This document shows, piece after piece, positions 48,643-60,285 of a stretch of DNA of 64,000 nt (its first letter is position 1; the number at the start of each line of letters is the position of its first letter). Under the pieces are notes generated by a model, which worked only from the letters and a program-made list of their open reading frames with translations, had not been told where the DNA came from and ran no database searches. Source of the DNA: Fomitopsis serialis (lineage: Eukaryota > Basidiomycota > Agaricomycetes > Polyporales > Fomitopsidaceae); assembly GCF_022376445.1 (NCBI RefSeq), contig NW_025955002.1, forward strand, positions 62,001 through 126,000. Reading direction: 5' to 3'. A program made the position numbers and the translations under genes.

Positions 48643-49391
48643 TCGCCGCGGCTGTGGTCGCTGTCATGGCGTGGGTGAACAATGGATACTTTGCGATGTG
48701 TTGAAACGGACATACGGGCTTTGTGATGATACTTACGTTCGTCAATGAATGTAGCAGTGCATGTCGTTGGACACAATGGCCAATGTTCACGTCGCTGATG
48801 TGTGCCAACATGAAGTACAAACATCATGCGCAGGCTGAGAACTAACATCGTATCGTGGTCAATATGACCTACGGCTAGTATGATCAGCTAAGACATTCTG
48901 AACTGGCCTAGCGGAGGTTGTATGCTGCGTTGCTTTGTTGTTGTCAACAGCCGTTCCGAACTGAATTGTGTCCCGGGCCTGAATGGACAACAAGCCTGGC
49001 CCAAACGAATCAGTTTGTGTCGAAATGTCTCGAGCAACTGTAATTCCAGTAAACAGTTCATGATGAAGCTTGGAAGCCTGAAGGCCTGAAGGCCGAGACC
49101 GTGAATATTCTAACCGGCGGGTCGAATCGAAATGTAAACGGATATGAATCCTTCGTACTTAGTGGCAAACGATGCTACTTCGACATCGGATATAACGCTC
49201 GGATACGGATATACTGGAATGGCTCGCAAGGACAGCCGTCCTCTTCCATCATCCGCAGTGCATATATAACCCTCGGCGAGTCCTGGTGGCTTGAACAATC
49301 TGCTTCATTCCTTACATCCTCGACTTGCCGGACAAGTCTACTTCATTCGCTCGACTTCAACATTCATAGTTTATCAGCATTTTTAGCCACG
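48643..49391. other. intergenic, no gene supported
   Basis: Spacer between two rightward genes; contains the kinase promoter and no supportable gene. Confidence 0.5.
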
Positions 49392-50816
49392 ATGCATGCA
49401 GTAAGTCACTCAATCCATTATGCTGTACGGCGGAACGCTCATTCACAGTCCATAGTCTTCGTCCATCCCCGAGTTATACGATCACGTCATCGACAATGGT
49501 CGTCTCCAGTTCATCGAGAAACTCGGAGAGGGTGCATATGGCGTGGTCTACCGGGCTGTGGATCTGGACTCTCCCACGTCCTCGCGGAACCCAGATCCCA
49601 AGCAGTACGCCGTCAAAGTCATGTTGAAGGCGCAGCCCCGGACTCGCCATGTGCGATATCAGCGTGGCGAGATCGCCGCCCACCGCAGTGTCTCTGCCCA
49701 CCCGAACATCCTCACGCTCCACAAAGTGATAGAGGACGAGCCGTACATCTATCTTGTGATGGACTATTGCCCCGGCGGCGATATGTTCCGCCATATCACG
49801 GAGCGCAAGACGTACGGAGGGAAGACGGACCTAGTCAAAAAGGTCTTTGTCCAGATCCTTGACGCCGTTCAGGCATGCCATGAGCAGGGCCTCGCCCATC
49901 GCGACCTGAAGCCGGACAACATTCTGTGCATGGACGAGAGCGGCTCGAGGGTCGTCCTTGCGGACTTCGGCCTCTCGACGAGCTCAGATAGGAGCTCAAC
50001 CTTCGGGTGTGGTAGCTCGTATTACACCAGTCCAGGTGAGCAACGATCTCGCTGGCGCAATATCATTGGATGCTTACTAGTCTTTCAGAGACGATCGGCA
50101 CAGACTTCGGGTACAGGCCTTACGATGCCAAGGTCGCCGATGTCTGGTCTCTGGGCGTCATGCTGGTCAACATGATCGCCGGTCGGAATCCATGGACGTC
50201 TGCGACGATGGAGGACCAATGCTTCCTGCGCTCCATGACGAAGCCGGGCTACCTGCAGAAGATGCTTCCGATCTCGGACGAGGCGGTGACAATCCTTCAG
50301 CGCATATTCACCTACGACCCGAAGATGCGCATCACCCTCCCCAAGCTCCGCGAGGCTATTCTCAAGGTCAAGACCTTCTTCATGACCAAGGAGCAGCTGG
50401 CGAAGAGCCACCGTTTCGCCCAGATCGCTGCCAGGTCCTACTTCCAGAAGTACTACTCGTTCACGGAGGAGGATTACAAGGAGATGAATGCACTGGAACA
50501 GGCGGAGTTCGGCAGACGGGAGAACCTGGTCGAGGCTCTCGTGGTGGAGAACCCGACGAACCACTTCAGGCTCGTCGACCGCGTCGGGTCCCCGGGCATG
50601 CCGTCCCTAACCAACAGCGACTCGGATTCAGATGCGGAGAGCATAGGGCCCGTCACTCCCGCCCGGAACGCTGTGGGATCGGAGACATTGGTCGATGTGC
50701 CACTTCTGAAGGACGGGGAGGACATGGGCGTGCCAGTCGTGCCCACGGTAGCCAAGAAGAGACGCGACCGTCCTTTCGGGTCTCTCGTGCAGTTCATGGA
50801 GCGCTTCGCCTTGTGA
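49392..50816 (+). CDS. serine/threonine kinase, Ran1/Pat1-like
   Basis: Three exons, 49392..49400, 49456..50035 and 50089..50816, give 438 residues. The glycine loop is LGEGAYGVVYRA, the ATP lysine is in YAVKVM, and the catalytic loop reads HRDLKPDNIL. DFG is in LADFGLS and the activation segment ends GCGSSYYTSPE. DVWSLGVMLVNMIAGRNPW is the subdomain IX helix. The C-terminal tail is acidic and serine-rich (NSDSDSDAES). Fungal kinases of this build are commonly annotated as regulators of sexual conjugation and meiosis after fission yeast Ran1/Pat1; that is a family label, not proof of role. The first coding exon holds only ATG-CAT-GCA, because an in-frame TAG sits just before exon 2. It converges tail-to-tail with WAPL, only about 115 bp away. 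Confidence 0.88.
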
Positions 50817-50931
50817 AGTGCGTGCATGTAGCGCATAGTGATATCCACATCGCAAAATATACAACAATAATATTACACTGCGTGACGATGGATGAGCCCA
50901 CTCAGATGACTGAGAAATAAATGGTAGCACC

Positions 50932-53900
50932 TCATCGACTATTCCGTATCAACGTCCCCAGGAAAGTGACCACATCGTTAGCGACCGCCGCCCCGTGCGA
51001 ATCACTCAACATCTTGCCAACTCTATCGTCCTCGCTAATAGCGAAGCCACCGAAGTCTTCCATCGGCCCATCGTCGTCCAAGTCCAAGGACTGAGATTGA
51101 GACTGATTTTGGACGACTTGTGATACCCGCCGAGTGAAGTCGACATAGAAGCTCGTGAAGTCTCGTGCGTGTTCAGCGAGTTTCTCGAGTTTCTGTTTGT
51201 TCGAGGTCCCAGGGAGTGCGTCTAGCAGAACGCGTTGGTTCTCTCGGCAATCGCGCATGAGCAAGCCGAACAGGACAGCCATATGTCCGCGAATGATAGA
51301 CTCCACGCCGTCCTCTGTCTCAGACTTGGTATACTGCGAGTAGACGAGAGCCAAACAGGAGAGTGCGCTGACGCGCGAGCCACAACGACAAGTTGTTGTA
51401 CAGGCAGGTTTGCCAGCACAATGGAAGCTCAGCCCTACCATCTAAACGTTAGCTCCGTTACGATATGTTCTTTGAACACTCACTCGTAGTGCGGAGGGAG
51501 TCTTTGGCGGCGTGCGAAATCTGGGCGAGGTTAGTGAGGAGCCCGAGAGCGAGGCATTGTCGATCCAGAGACGTAGCCGCGTGCTCGCCGTCAGCGATTG
51601 CGTCGTCGATTTCGGTCTCGACGTCCTGCTCTTGTTTCAATAGCTGGTTGCCAGATACGTAGTGTCGCTGTGACTGTACGATGAGACGCACAACCAGCAA
51701 GAGCAGCTGGCCGCTGAGTACAGCTTGGCACCACTGGACGTCGTCATGAGTCAGGCTGATGAGGACTCGAAGGGCAGATTCCATGCATCTGTAGGCTGTG
51801 AGCAACCATCAGCAATGTTCAAAGCCTCGCTTAAAAGCCTCGTGACTCACCTGTCACTGAGTGCCCCTCGTGTTCCGGATCTCTCGCCGCGACATCGCAC
51901 ACGTTACACAAGCCCACTATCCTTGGTGCAAGGTCCTCCTCGCGCTCGGGATCAAGTCTCGTGTCGGTGTTGGACCCTTGCGAGGACTCACTGCTCGTCC
52001 ATGTGCCCAATAGGTAGGAATCTAGCAGTCGCAGGCAGTTATCCGCGTGTCCGAAACTTGGCGTATCCAAGCTTGATGACGCAGACGGTGGAGATAGGAT
52101 GGGCAAGCCAGATTCGTAGGCCGACAGTCGGGACGGAAGTGGGGCGAGCTCGTGTTGGAAGGTGCGAAGGAGCGATGAGACGTGCGTTGTGTTTTGACAG
52201 GACGACGGAAGCGCCACTAGGGCGGTCGATATAAGGAGTCGAGTTGATATCTGAGGGTAGCTGCTGTGAGCAAATGTAAGGGAAGATCTCGACGGTGACT
52301 GACTGTCTCGCCGGATTCGAACAAACCAGACTTCTTTCTCACTAGCTTCTCAAGCCCCACGAGCTAAGAACTTGTGTTATATACCATGACGCACGCTGCA
52401 CTCAAGGTCCGACATACCAGCGTCTTGTCTACCCTCTGGATGCCCGCCCTTCTCAGCTCGGCATCGCTCAGACTGCACGAAATCAGCCACAGAGGATCGT
52501 TGGAGCGCTCCAGGCCATCTAGCATGTTATACAAGGCCGAGACAAAGTCGGATCGCCCCGCCAGGTCGGTGAGGTCGCGAGTGTCTCGTGAGACCAGAGC
52601 GGCGTAGAAAGCGAGGATGGTGTCCATGACCTGGCATTATGGTCAGCAGCTAAGCCATTCCGGTCGCTGATTCGCACCTTGTCCCCTTTCCCTGCGCCAG
52701 CCTCCCGAAGCACCTGCCATGTCCGTTCGAGAAAGTCCGCGGCCTTGGCCTTCCTTGCGAAATCTGGCTCACACAGCTTGGTGACTATCTCCAAAGCACT
52801 TCACTTCCATGAGCTCCCGGAATCTACAAGTTGACTTGCAAAAGACTGACCTCGCTCTGCGCACGCTCGAGGGCGAGTTCGCTTCGAGGCCCTCAAACAG
52901 ATAGCCGACCTCGTCCAAGAACCTCCGGCTCTCGCCCTTGCTCCGCAGCTCCGTGATGCTCTTCAGGTCGTTCATCATCCCGTTCGGGAGGGGAACGGGA
53001 GGGGTCTCGGTTTGCTTGCCCTTTCCTTTCCTCTTGCTCGGGCTAGCAGACTCCGGCGGCGGAGACCACGGACGCGGATCGTCCTCTGAGTTGTCCACGC
53101 CCCATCGTATGCGCCTGTCCGTGTAAGACTCTTGTACGTCGAACTCGTCCTCCTGGCTTCCAACCAGTAGGCCGCTGTCGTCGAGCCCTGCGGCATCAGA
53201 GTTAGATCGAGAGAGCCCGCCCACGCCTAGCTGTGCGGCGGGGAGTGCGACGAGGAAGGAACGGCTCTTGCCGGCATAGGTTCGTATGTTGGCTGCGGCA
53301 GCAGTGGGACGCACGGGATGTGGAGGCGAGGATATGGATATGTCGTCCAGGCTCTGGAACTTTTGAGAGAGCGGGTGTGAGGAGGGCGACCCAAGTGTCA
53401 GGTCTATGATAGAGTCGGAGCGAGTTTTCATGAGTTTCGTGGGTGTCCTGGGTGCAGGGTACGGCTGGTCGCGGTTGTCTGTAGCGGTGAACGAGCCACC
53501 AGGGCTGGAAGTGCTCGAGTCCGTTGCGGTACGGCGAAGCATGCGTCTAGCCACACTGGACGAGGTCTTTGGGTGTCTTGTGCCAACATCTTCATTGATA
53601 CCCGTAAAGTCAAACAGACCAGATAAGTCCTTGGCAGCCTTGGATGGCGAAGGTGATCCTCGCCGGGAGGAATTGGCGGTATGTGGCAAAGTGTCGGAGC
53701 GGACGAGCGATGTTCGAGACGACCTCGCATTGCCCTCACCTAGCTCCTGCTTTCGATCCCCAGAGACTCCACCCTCTGTTACGCTGACTGGAGTCGCAGC
53801 CTTCGCGGTCAGTCTCTGCCGTTTTGCTGGTAGTTCCGAGGGCTCTGAGTCCGAGTCCGTGGACGAGATGGAGGCCGGGCGCTCCGACAGTCGATTGCGG

Positions 53901-53935
53901 CGGTTAGTTCGCTTCCTGCTGTATGTCCTCTGCAT
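50932..53935 (-). CDS. wpl1: WAPL-domain protein (cohesin release factor)
   Basis: Seven exons (52851..53935, 52678..52798, 52418..52630, 52304..52363, 51851..52250, 51484..51795, 50932..51434) encode 897 residues. The N-terminal 280 residues are disordered, with basic and Ser/Pro-rich tracts (MQRTYSRKRTNRRNR). Then comes YAGKSRSFLVALP, IRWGVDNSEDDPRPWSPPP and GMMNDLKSITELRSKGESRR followed by FLDEVGYLFEGL, which opens the helical WAPL domain. Further helices read FARKAKAADFLERTWQVLRE, LALGLLTNLAQ and GHMAVLFGLLMRDCRENQR. WAPL with Pds5 opens the cohesin ring and removes it from chromosomes. The Met chosen is the only ATG of the open frame before the conserved part. It is divergent from BIR1. 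Confidence 0.92.
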
Positions 53936-54432
53936 TGCAGCAATACAGCTCCTCGTCGGAGTGCGTTGGAAGATGGAAACATAGAAAGGGATGAGGGTGA
54001 AGGACAACAAGAACTTGACGGGACTAAGCGGCGGCGCTCGCTTGGCTCAGAGTGTGGTCCGTGGAACGTTGGTCACCACGTGTGACTGTGACCTAGCGCG
54101 TTCGTGACAGGCTACTCACACGGGATGCCGCTCCTTTTGAGAACAGTAGAGTAGGTTGCAGGAGTCAACACAGAAATGGATGAGGTCCAAAGGACGGAAC
54201 AAGCAGCAGTACCTGTGGCTCGGTACCTGGACAACTGGGGGCAGTAAATGTATAGCAGTCATGTGACGAGTGTGCTCGGTATGATCGTGCCGTACAGTGA
54301 CCAGTCGGTGGTTGACTTCTACCACCACAGCGGTTGCACAGCGACCGCCTCCTCCCGCACATCCGACACAAGCCTTCACGGACTTCCTGACATTTCGCAA
54401 TCTCGGCGGAGCCATCTATATGCGGGGTGACG
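53936..54432. promoter_or_regulatory. shared upstream region of WAPL and BIR1
   Basis: A 497-bp spacer separates the two divergent start codons, so it must contain both promoters. No other gene is supported here. Confidence 0.55.
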
Positions 54433-57294
54433 ATGGAGTATCTTCAAGCTCGAGTCGATTCATACAACAAGTCCAAGCGCACGAAACAAACTCTGGCGCG
54501 TTCTACCTCTGGGAACGCTACGAAGTGGCCTCACCCAAACAACTACCTGGCGACCCCGCGAACTCTTGCTGAGGCGGGCTTTTACTTCAATCCCGGCCCG
54601 ACTACCCCGACAATGTGACCTGCTTCATGTGTCGAAAAGAGCTCAATGAGTGGGAGCCCGATGACGACCCGTTCGAACTGCATTACCAGAAATGCAATCA
54701 GACTTGTGCATGGGCCGTCGCGAGGTGCGGGCCTGAGCTGGACAAGGGGCAGGATGGGCAGTGCGTAACGGTTTGCCTGTTTTGTTACATTGGCTCACTG
54801 TACATGCCAGATACCACTTCGCGAATTCGTCACGCCTGCCTACGAGCAAGGCCATGGAGAAAGCACGGCTGGAAACATTTATGACGAAGAAGCCGTGGCC
54901 CCACGATGCAGTGAAGGGACATGGTGCCAGTTCCAAGAAGGTGGGTGTCCTCTGCTACGCTCCGAACAACCCTGCATATACTGTGCTAATCGAGTTTCCA
55001 TCTCACAGATGGCGAAAGCAGGGTTTATATACGCCCCTGGACATTCAGGAGACGACAGTGCGACATGTGTATACTGCGAGCTAGCACTCAATGGGTGGGA
55101 CAAGGACGATGACCCAACGTTAGTGGTTCCCTCCGATCTTTCCGAAACATGCATGACAGCAGGGTATCCCGCAGCGAGGAACATGTAAAGCGCATGATCA
55201 AGACAGGCAAGCAATGTCCCTTCCTGAGCACGACCACCTCCAAGCCCGCCTCGTCCAAACCGCCATCTCGCGCCGCCCAATCGAAGCCTTCCTCGTACTC
55301 TACGCATCCGTCCTCGGAGGACGAGCTCGCCGGCGCCATCGCGTCGGCCTACAACTCGAACTCCTCGCGCTCCATGAGGAGCTCAGTCAACCGGCCATCC
55401 ACTGCCGCATCGACAGCCAAGACGCCCGCGTCCGGCTCCAGGCGATCCACGCGGGGAACGGGAAGTCGCACCACGCCACTAGCCGGCTCCGAAGTCGACG
55501 ACACAGACGGCGCCAGCGGAAGCGATGCAGGCAAGCGGGTATCGAAGACGAAGGGGAAACGGAAGGGGACCGCCGCCTCGAGCAAGGCGAAGGATCGGAT
55601 GCAAGTGGTCGAGGAGGAGGTGGAACCGGAGGTGCATGATGATGGTCTGGACGAGGATGTGGTCGAAGTAGAGCCACCCCCGAAGCCCAAACGGGGCCCG
55701 GGGCGTCCGCCGAAACACAAGAAGCCCGAGAGCGCGGTGGAGGAGACTGAGGTGGAGCCGGAGCCCGCGAACGCACCTGCGAAGAAGGGCCTCGCACGGA
55801 CACGGTCAAAAGCAGCCCTCGTGTCAGACTCGGATGCCCCGCAGCCGCAGGCGTCGGGCTCCAAGTCGGGCTCGAGGCGCAAGACGGCGGCGAAAGCGCA
55901 GGAGGTACACATAGCGGAAACGGAGGACGAGCAGATCGAGGAGGTGCCCGTTGCGAAGCCTGGTAGGAAGAGGGTGAAGAAGGGCGAGGAGTCTGAGCCG
56001 CCTAGTGACGTCCCGGCTCCTGCTCGGGGCAAAGGCGCGAAGGGTCGTACCGTGTCCCGGAGCAAAGCTAAGCACGTTCCACCACCTGAAACGGACAGTG
56101 ACATCGAGATTCTGCCGGTAGAACCCCGCAGAGCGTCGGTGAGGAGCGCAAATGCTCGGGAGGCGGCGGGATCTTCGAAAGGCAAGGGGAGTGCGAAGCG
56201 TCAAATCGTCTCATCTGCCTCAGATGATGCTGGCTATGCCACTGCAGAACCTCCGTCGAAGCCTCGACTCTCGAGAGGAGGGCCTCCCAAAGCTGCGGAC
56301 GAAGGGCATGGCTCACAGTCCCGTAAACGTGTCCCGTCGCCCGCGCCTAAGGACGACAGTGATGTTGAGATGACCGAGCACGCCCCTCCAGCGCCCAAAG
56401 TCGAAGCTGAACGGAAAGATTGGCGGAGCCCCCAGCACTCGACCTCCTCCGATGTCGGGGGCCAAATTGTTCTCAAGAAACTTTCGCGTGTCAGTGCAAA
56501 GCCGAAGGTGTCTCAGACGGCGCGGTCTAGCACCAGTACGACCAACGGTTCACGCCACATGATCGTCGAGATTTCCGACGACGAGGACGACGTACCGCCC
56601 CGCGTGCTGCACGCAAGGCGGAACCGAAACCTGTCTCTTCCACGAAGGAGGGCAAGAACTCCCAGCCGGGGGTCTCTGTGCCTAAGCGACATTCACAGAC
56701 GTCTGCGTTGGTAGATGCACCGTCATCGAAGGGGAGGGGCCAAGAACATATCGAGGTGATGCCCCCGCGGTCGAGCCAGTCCTCCGCGCAGTCTCGTTCT
56801 TCAGGGTTGGTCACAGGCAAGCAGATGCAGACCGACGCCGGTGTACCATCAAAACCAGGCAGCGGTAGCAGGGGTTCTGTGAGCGGCATGGGCTCGACGT
56901 CGGGCCCTGTCGCGAGGGCGGACGGGGCGGACGGCGGGCTCGCCGCTGTGATCAACGGCAAACACATAGCAGAATCCTCAGCCTCTACTCCGCCGTCATC
57001 CGGCGGCGTCAAAATGGCTACTCCTCCGCCTGCGTCTCCTCCCCTTCCACTTCTTCAGAAGACCATCCCATGACACAGTCGGACGAGGAGTTTCCCTTCG
57101 CTCCGAGTCTATCCATGATTTCCCTTCACCGGCTAGCGTCGCTTACGGACGAGGAGGGCTCGATGACACTCGAGCAGTATATCTCCAACGAGATTGAGAT
57201 GGGGCGTCGACTGCTGAAGGAGGATGCAGAGATGCAGATCGCTGCGATCAAGGAGAAGGCTGCCGAGATGAGGAAGGCCATTGAAGCGCTGTGA
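54433..57294 (+). CDS. bir1: Bir1/survivin-like protein with two BIR domains (three frame breaks)
   Basis: Four exons, 54433..54760, 54811..54940, 55009..55118 and 55160..57294. BIR 1 has KWPHPNNY, TLAEAGFYF and a zinc site CFMCRKELNEWEPDDDPFEL followed by H-x5-C-type ligands. BIR 2 has KPWPHDA, MAKAGFIYAP, CVYCELALNGWDKDDDP and EEHVKRMIKTGKQC. A long disordered, basic region includes the AT-hook KRGPGRPPKHKK and ends with an acidic IVEISDDEDD. The last 45 residues form a helix (ISNEIEMGRRLLKEDAEMQ). This is the build of fungal Bir1/Cut17, the survivin of the chromosomal passenger complex with INCENP and Aurora. The open frame breaks at C runs near 54592, 56598 and 57041; adding one base at each gives an exact frame of about 901 residues. 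Consensus error is more likely than decay. Confidence 0.87.
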
Positions 57295-57466
57295 CCGTGT
57301 TGATGTTCGCTGTGATTAGTCGTGATTCCGCTGTCGTATCGCTGTGAATTGCATCCGCGAGCTATGATGCATTCGTGTCTCGCTCATCTCCTCCACCAGT
57401 GCCCACAAGCATCTTTTCCGACAGGTGCTGACCCACCAAGAATCGCGTGTCAGAGCACCAGATTCA

Positions 57467-58775
57467 TCAAAGTTTCGCAGTCAGTACAAAGTATGATGCT
57501 ACAAGTCCACTAGCATTACATGTACAGCTTCCCTGCCATACGCTTGAAAAAGCCCGCGGCGGTGAACCTGCCTGTCCGTTCTCCGCTGCCACTAACATAG
57601 CACTCCGTCCTTCCCTGACATAATCGGGCAACTGCGACAGTGAAGGGAGGCCGAGCAATTGGTCCGTTCTATCGGGTGTCCTTGGGCCGTGACTATCTGC
57701 ATCCGACGCTGATGCAGCGCACTCGTTTGTGGGCCGAGAGCGAGGGACTGCCATTACCGCTACGTCGATGAAGTCGGACGTTTCGGGGGATGCCTCGCGT
57801 CTTTGATGGCGCCGGCGACGGAAGAAAGAACGACGGCGGGGTGGTCGCGCCGGCTTGAAGAGCTCGTAAAACTTGTCCGTTTGCATGATTTCTAGGCGTA
57901 GAAATTCAAGAGTGATGCGTTTCGATGCCGGACAGAAGATTCGCCTCAAGATGTCGTGCACCTCATCCGAGATGGGCAGGCTGTTGCGCAGGAACATGGG
58001 GTCTTCTATGTAGGCGCGGTAACAATCGTCGAAGTACGACGCCTTATGCCATGGATTATGTCCGGTGATCATGGCGGTGAGAATGATGCCCAGCGCCCAC
58101 ACATCGTTGGTGCGCGTGGAATACGCCGGATCGATACCGAGTTTGCCCAGGCATTCTGTCGGCCATTAGCAAGTAGCGACTCACGATTATTGAAAGGCTT
58201 ACCTGGGCTCATGTAGTATTGGCTTCCACAGCCGAATGTGGTGCTATACCTCTGCGTCGTCGACAACCCGAAATCGCTCAGGTAGACCCGAGTTCCGTCC
58301 GTGCTGATCATGATGTTCTCCGGTTTGATATCTCGATGAAAGACACCGATGTGGTGGCAAGCTTGCACCGCGTCGATGATTTGGACCATGATCCTCTTGA
58401 TGTGGGCGTGGTCGCCACGGGCAACGCCGCCCTTCGCCAGGAAGTGAAACAAATCGCCTCCGGGTGATAGTCCATCACTAGGTAGTAAAACCGATGATCC
58501 TCGATGACGCGGTGCAAAGTGACGACGTTTGGGATGGTGGATGCCACCATATGGTTCTGGATCTCCTGGCGCTGATTCTGGTATCTCCTCGTGCCGAACA
58601 GGGCCTTGGGCATACACTTGACGGCGTAGTAGAGTGTGTGCGTCGACGGAGACGCGGTGTCTTCTGCGAGGAAGACGACCCCATTTGAGCCCGCACCGAG
58701 CACTCGAGTGACGGCCAGACACCCGGCGTCGATCGTTTGGCCCACGAGGTTGGGCACGGTACGTCCTCTGGTCAT
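57467..58775 (-). CDS. serine/threonine kinase, paralogue of the 49.4-kb kinase (one frame break)
   Basis: Two exons, 58203..58775 and 57467..58155. Motifs: LGAGSNGVVFLAED glycine loop, YYAVKCM lysine, FYYLVMDY hinge, HRDIKPENIM catalytic loop, LSDFGLS, FGCGSQYYMSPGE and DVWALGIILTAMITGHNPW. The tail is basic then Ser/Asp-rich. It resembles the kinase at 49.4 kb in domain order, in the YLVMDY hinge and in HNPW after subdomain IX, so the two are diverged paralogues. The frame changes right after the hinge, where DYHP must be followed by GGDLFHFL; one C is missing in the run read on the minus strand at 58462-58464. Adding one base makes the total length fit the downstream splice phase. It converges with BIR1, 172 bp away. 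Confidence 0.82.
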
Positions 58776-59397
58776 AGCGTGGTATCGAAGATGATGTGGT
58801 GTGTGGGCGGTTCGAAATGGGCATGAAGGCGGTGGGCCCGCCTTACATACCTGTGGGACGCACACATATCCGCTACCCACGTCTGCTGCTTGCTCTTCCG
58901 CGGCGGATATCTGGAGGGATTCGGAGGATATCCGACGCTCATCAGTGTATCCACGACACTGCTACCAATTCTGCAGCGGATAAACAGCCTTTGAAAGTGT
59001 GGAGCCACTGCCAGTCGAGAACTAAATCCGCCCACGCACCTAGGGTCTCCATGCATCCGCTTCCGTCGCAGCAACGTATGAGGAGCTGACCCCGATAGCA
59101 TCACCCGCAACGGAAGTCTTGTACCGGAGTCCACTATTTTTAGAAAGCTGTGGCACGAGCTAGGCAATGTCAACCAATACGACGTTGGTCGTAACACGCC
59201 ATCAGGTCCGCCGTAGGAGCAACAGGACAAAAGCGGTATGTCAGGCGATTGCAATGATGACTGACAGTTGCTAGAGCTGTCCGGTACACCCCGTATCTTG
59301 AAGATCGTGAATCCTGTCTGTCAAAGAGCAATCACATACTTGTATTCGTAGCTTGTAAGACAAACACAGTAAATCAGCCCGTATGCGCCAGAGACGG
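58776..59397. other. intergenic, no gene supported
   Basis: Promoter side of the kinase and 3' side of the next leftward frame; no supportable gene. Confidence 0.5.
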
Positions 59398-60285
59398 TCA
59401 CCAACCCAGGGGAATGGCCATTCGCATGAAGCTAGCCTCGTCCATTGAGCTCTTGGAGCGGATATCCGGATCACCTGAGTCCACGGTGGATGCTTCCGTT
59501 CCGCGACCCGTGTCAGCGGAAGCAGTGGCGGAAAGCAGGGAGTGAGCGCCCAGTGGAATGTTCTCCGCCCAGCTATCCGAGGAGTATACGGATGGCATTG
59601 TTGGCAGATCGGAAGAAAGCCGAGCGTTTCCCGGCTGCGTTGGTAAATCATCGAGTTTACCGAACACCGAGGTGCCATGCACTGGCGATATGGCGTCTCG
59701 GTAGGGAGGTGTTTGTCTCGTGGGCTCGGAAGCGAGCTCAAATCCTTCGTCCCGGCGTCTGATATCGTCCCTGGCCAGAGCGTCTTGTAAACTGATGAGG
59801 GTCCATCCAACAGTGGCAGCAAATGATCGGTCTTGTTCTTCCATCTCGAATCCTTCCACGCGCCTTCGTATGCTGTTCCTCCACTGAGCTACCAGTAAGG
59901 GGACTAAGACTTGTTTGTCGCGACGGCCGGTCTCGCGCTGTAACTGCCGATGTTGCAGTGAGTTTGCGTGGCCGGTAGAGACTGTGTTGGGAGAGTCGCC
60001 ATAGAAGTATGCAACGTCGAAGTCGATAGCGGTTTCGTCGCAGGTACCACAATAGCCCGGGCGCAACTGGGCTGCGCAGTGACGGGGTACAAAGAACTGA
60101 TTCTCCACCCCGAACGTGGAGGACACCGTCACGGATAGAGGCGGTGATATGACCCGCAACGTGTTGTTGCATTTGCTATGAAGGCGGCTGTTGTGGGTCA
60201 TCTCGCCAGTCTGCCTGCGAGCAACTACTGTCGACATCGCATCCCCACTCTTTGACTTCTTGAGGCGTGTGGCCAGCCCAGGCAT
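59398..60285 (-). CDS. hypothetical protein, single long frame
   Basis: An uninterrupted 295-codon frame from MPGLATRLKKSK to AIPLGW. I do not recognise a family. The N-terminus is basic (ATRLKKSKSGD), the middle includes LRPGYCGTCDETAIDFDVAY with a possible short Cys pair, then a segment LQRETGRRDKQVLVPLLVAQ with WRNSIRRR that could be helical, and a polar Ser/Asp-rich tail. No signal peptide or membrane segment. The frame remains open upstream to 60453 but that part is less coding-like. Its length and composition argue for a gene, yet chance or a spliced model cannot be excluded. Confidence 0.45.
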   Translation of the reverse strand: MPGLATRLKKSKSGDAMSTVVARRQTGEMTHNSRLHSKCNNTLRVISPPLSVTVSSTFGVENQFFVPRHCAAQLRPGYCGTCDETAIDFDVAYFYGDSPNTVSTGHANSLQHRQLQRETGRRDKQVLVPLLVAQWRNSIRRRVEGFEMEEQDRSFAATVGWTLISLQDALARDDIRRRDEGFELASEPTRQTPPYRDAISPVHGTSVFGKLDDLPTQPGNARLSSDLPTMPSVYSSDSWAENIPLGAHSLLSATASADTGRGTEASTVDSGDPDIRSKSSMDEASFMRMAIPLGW

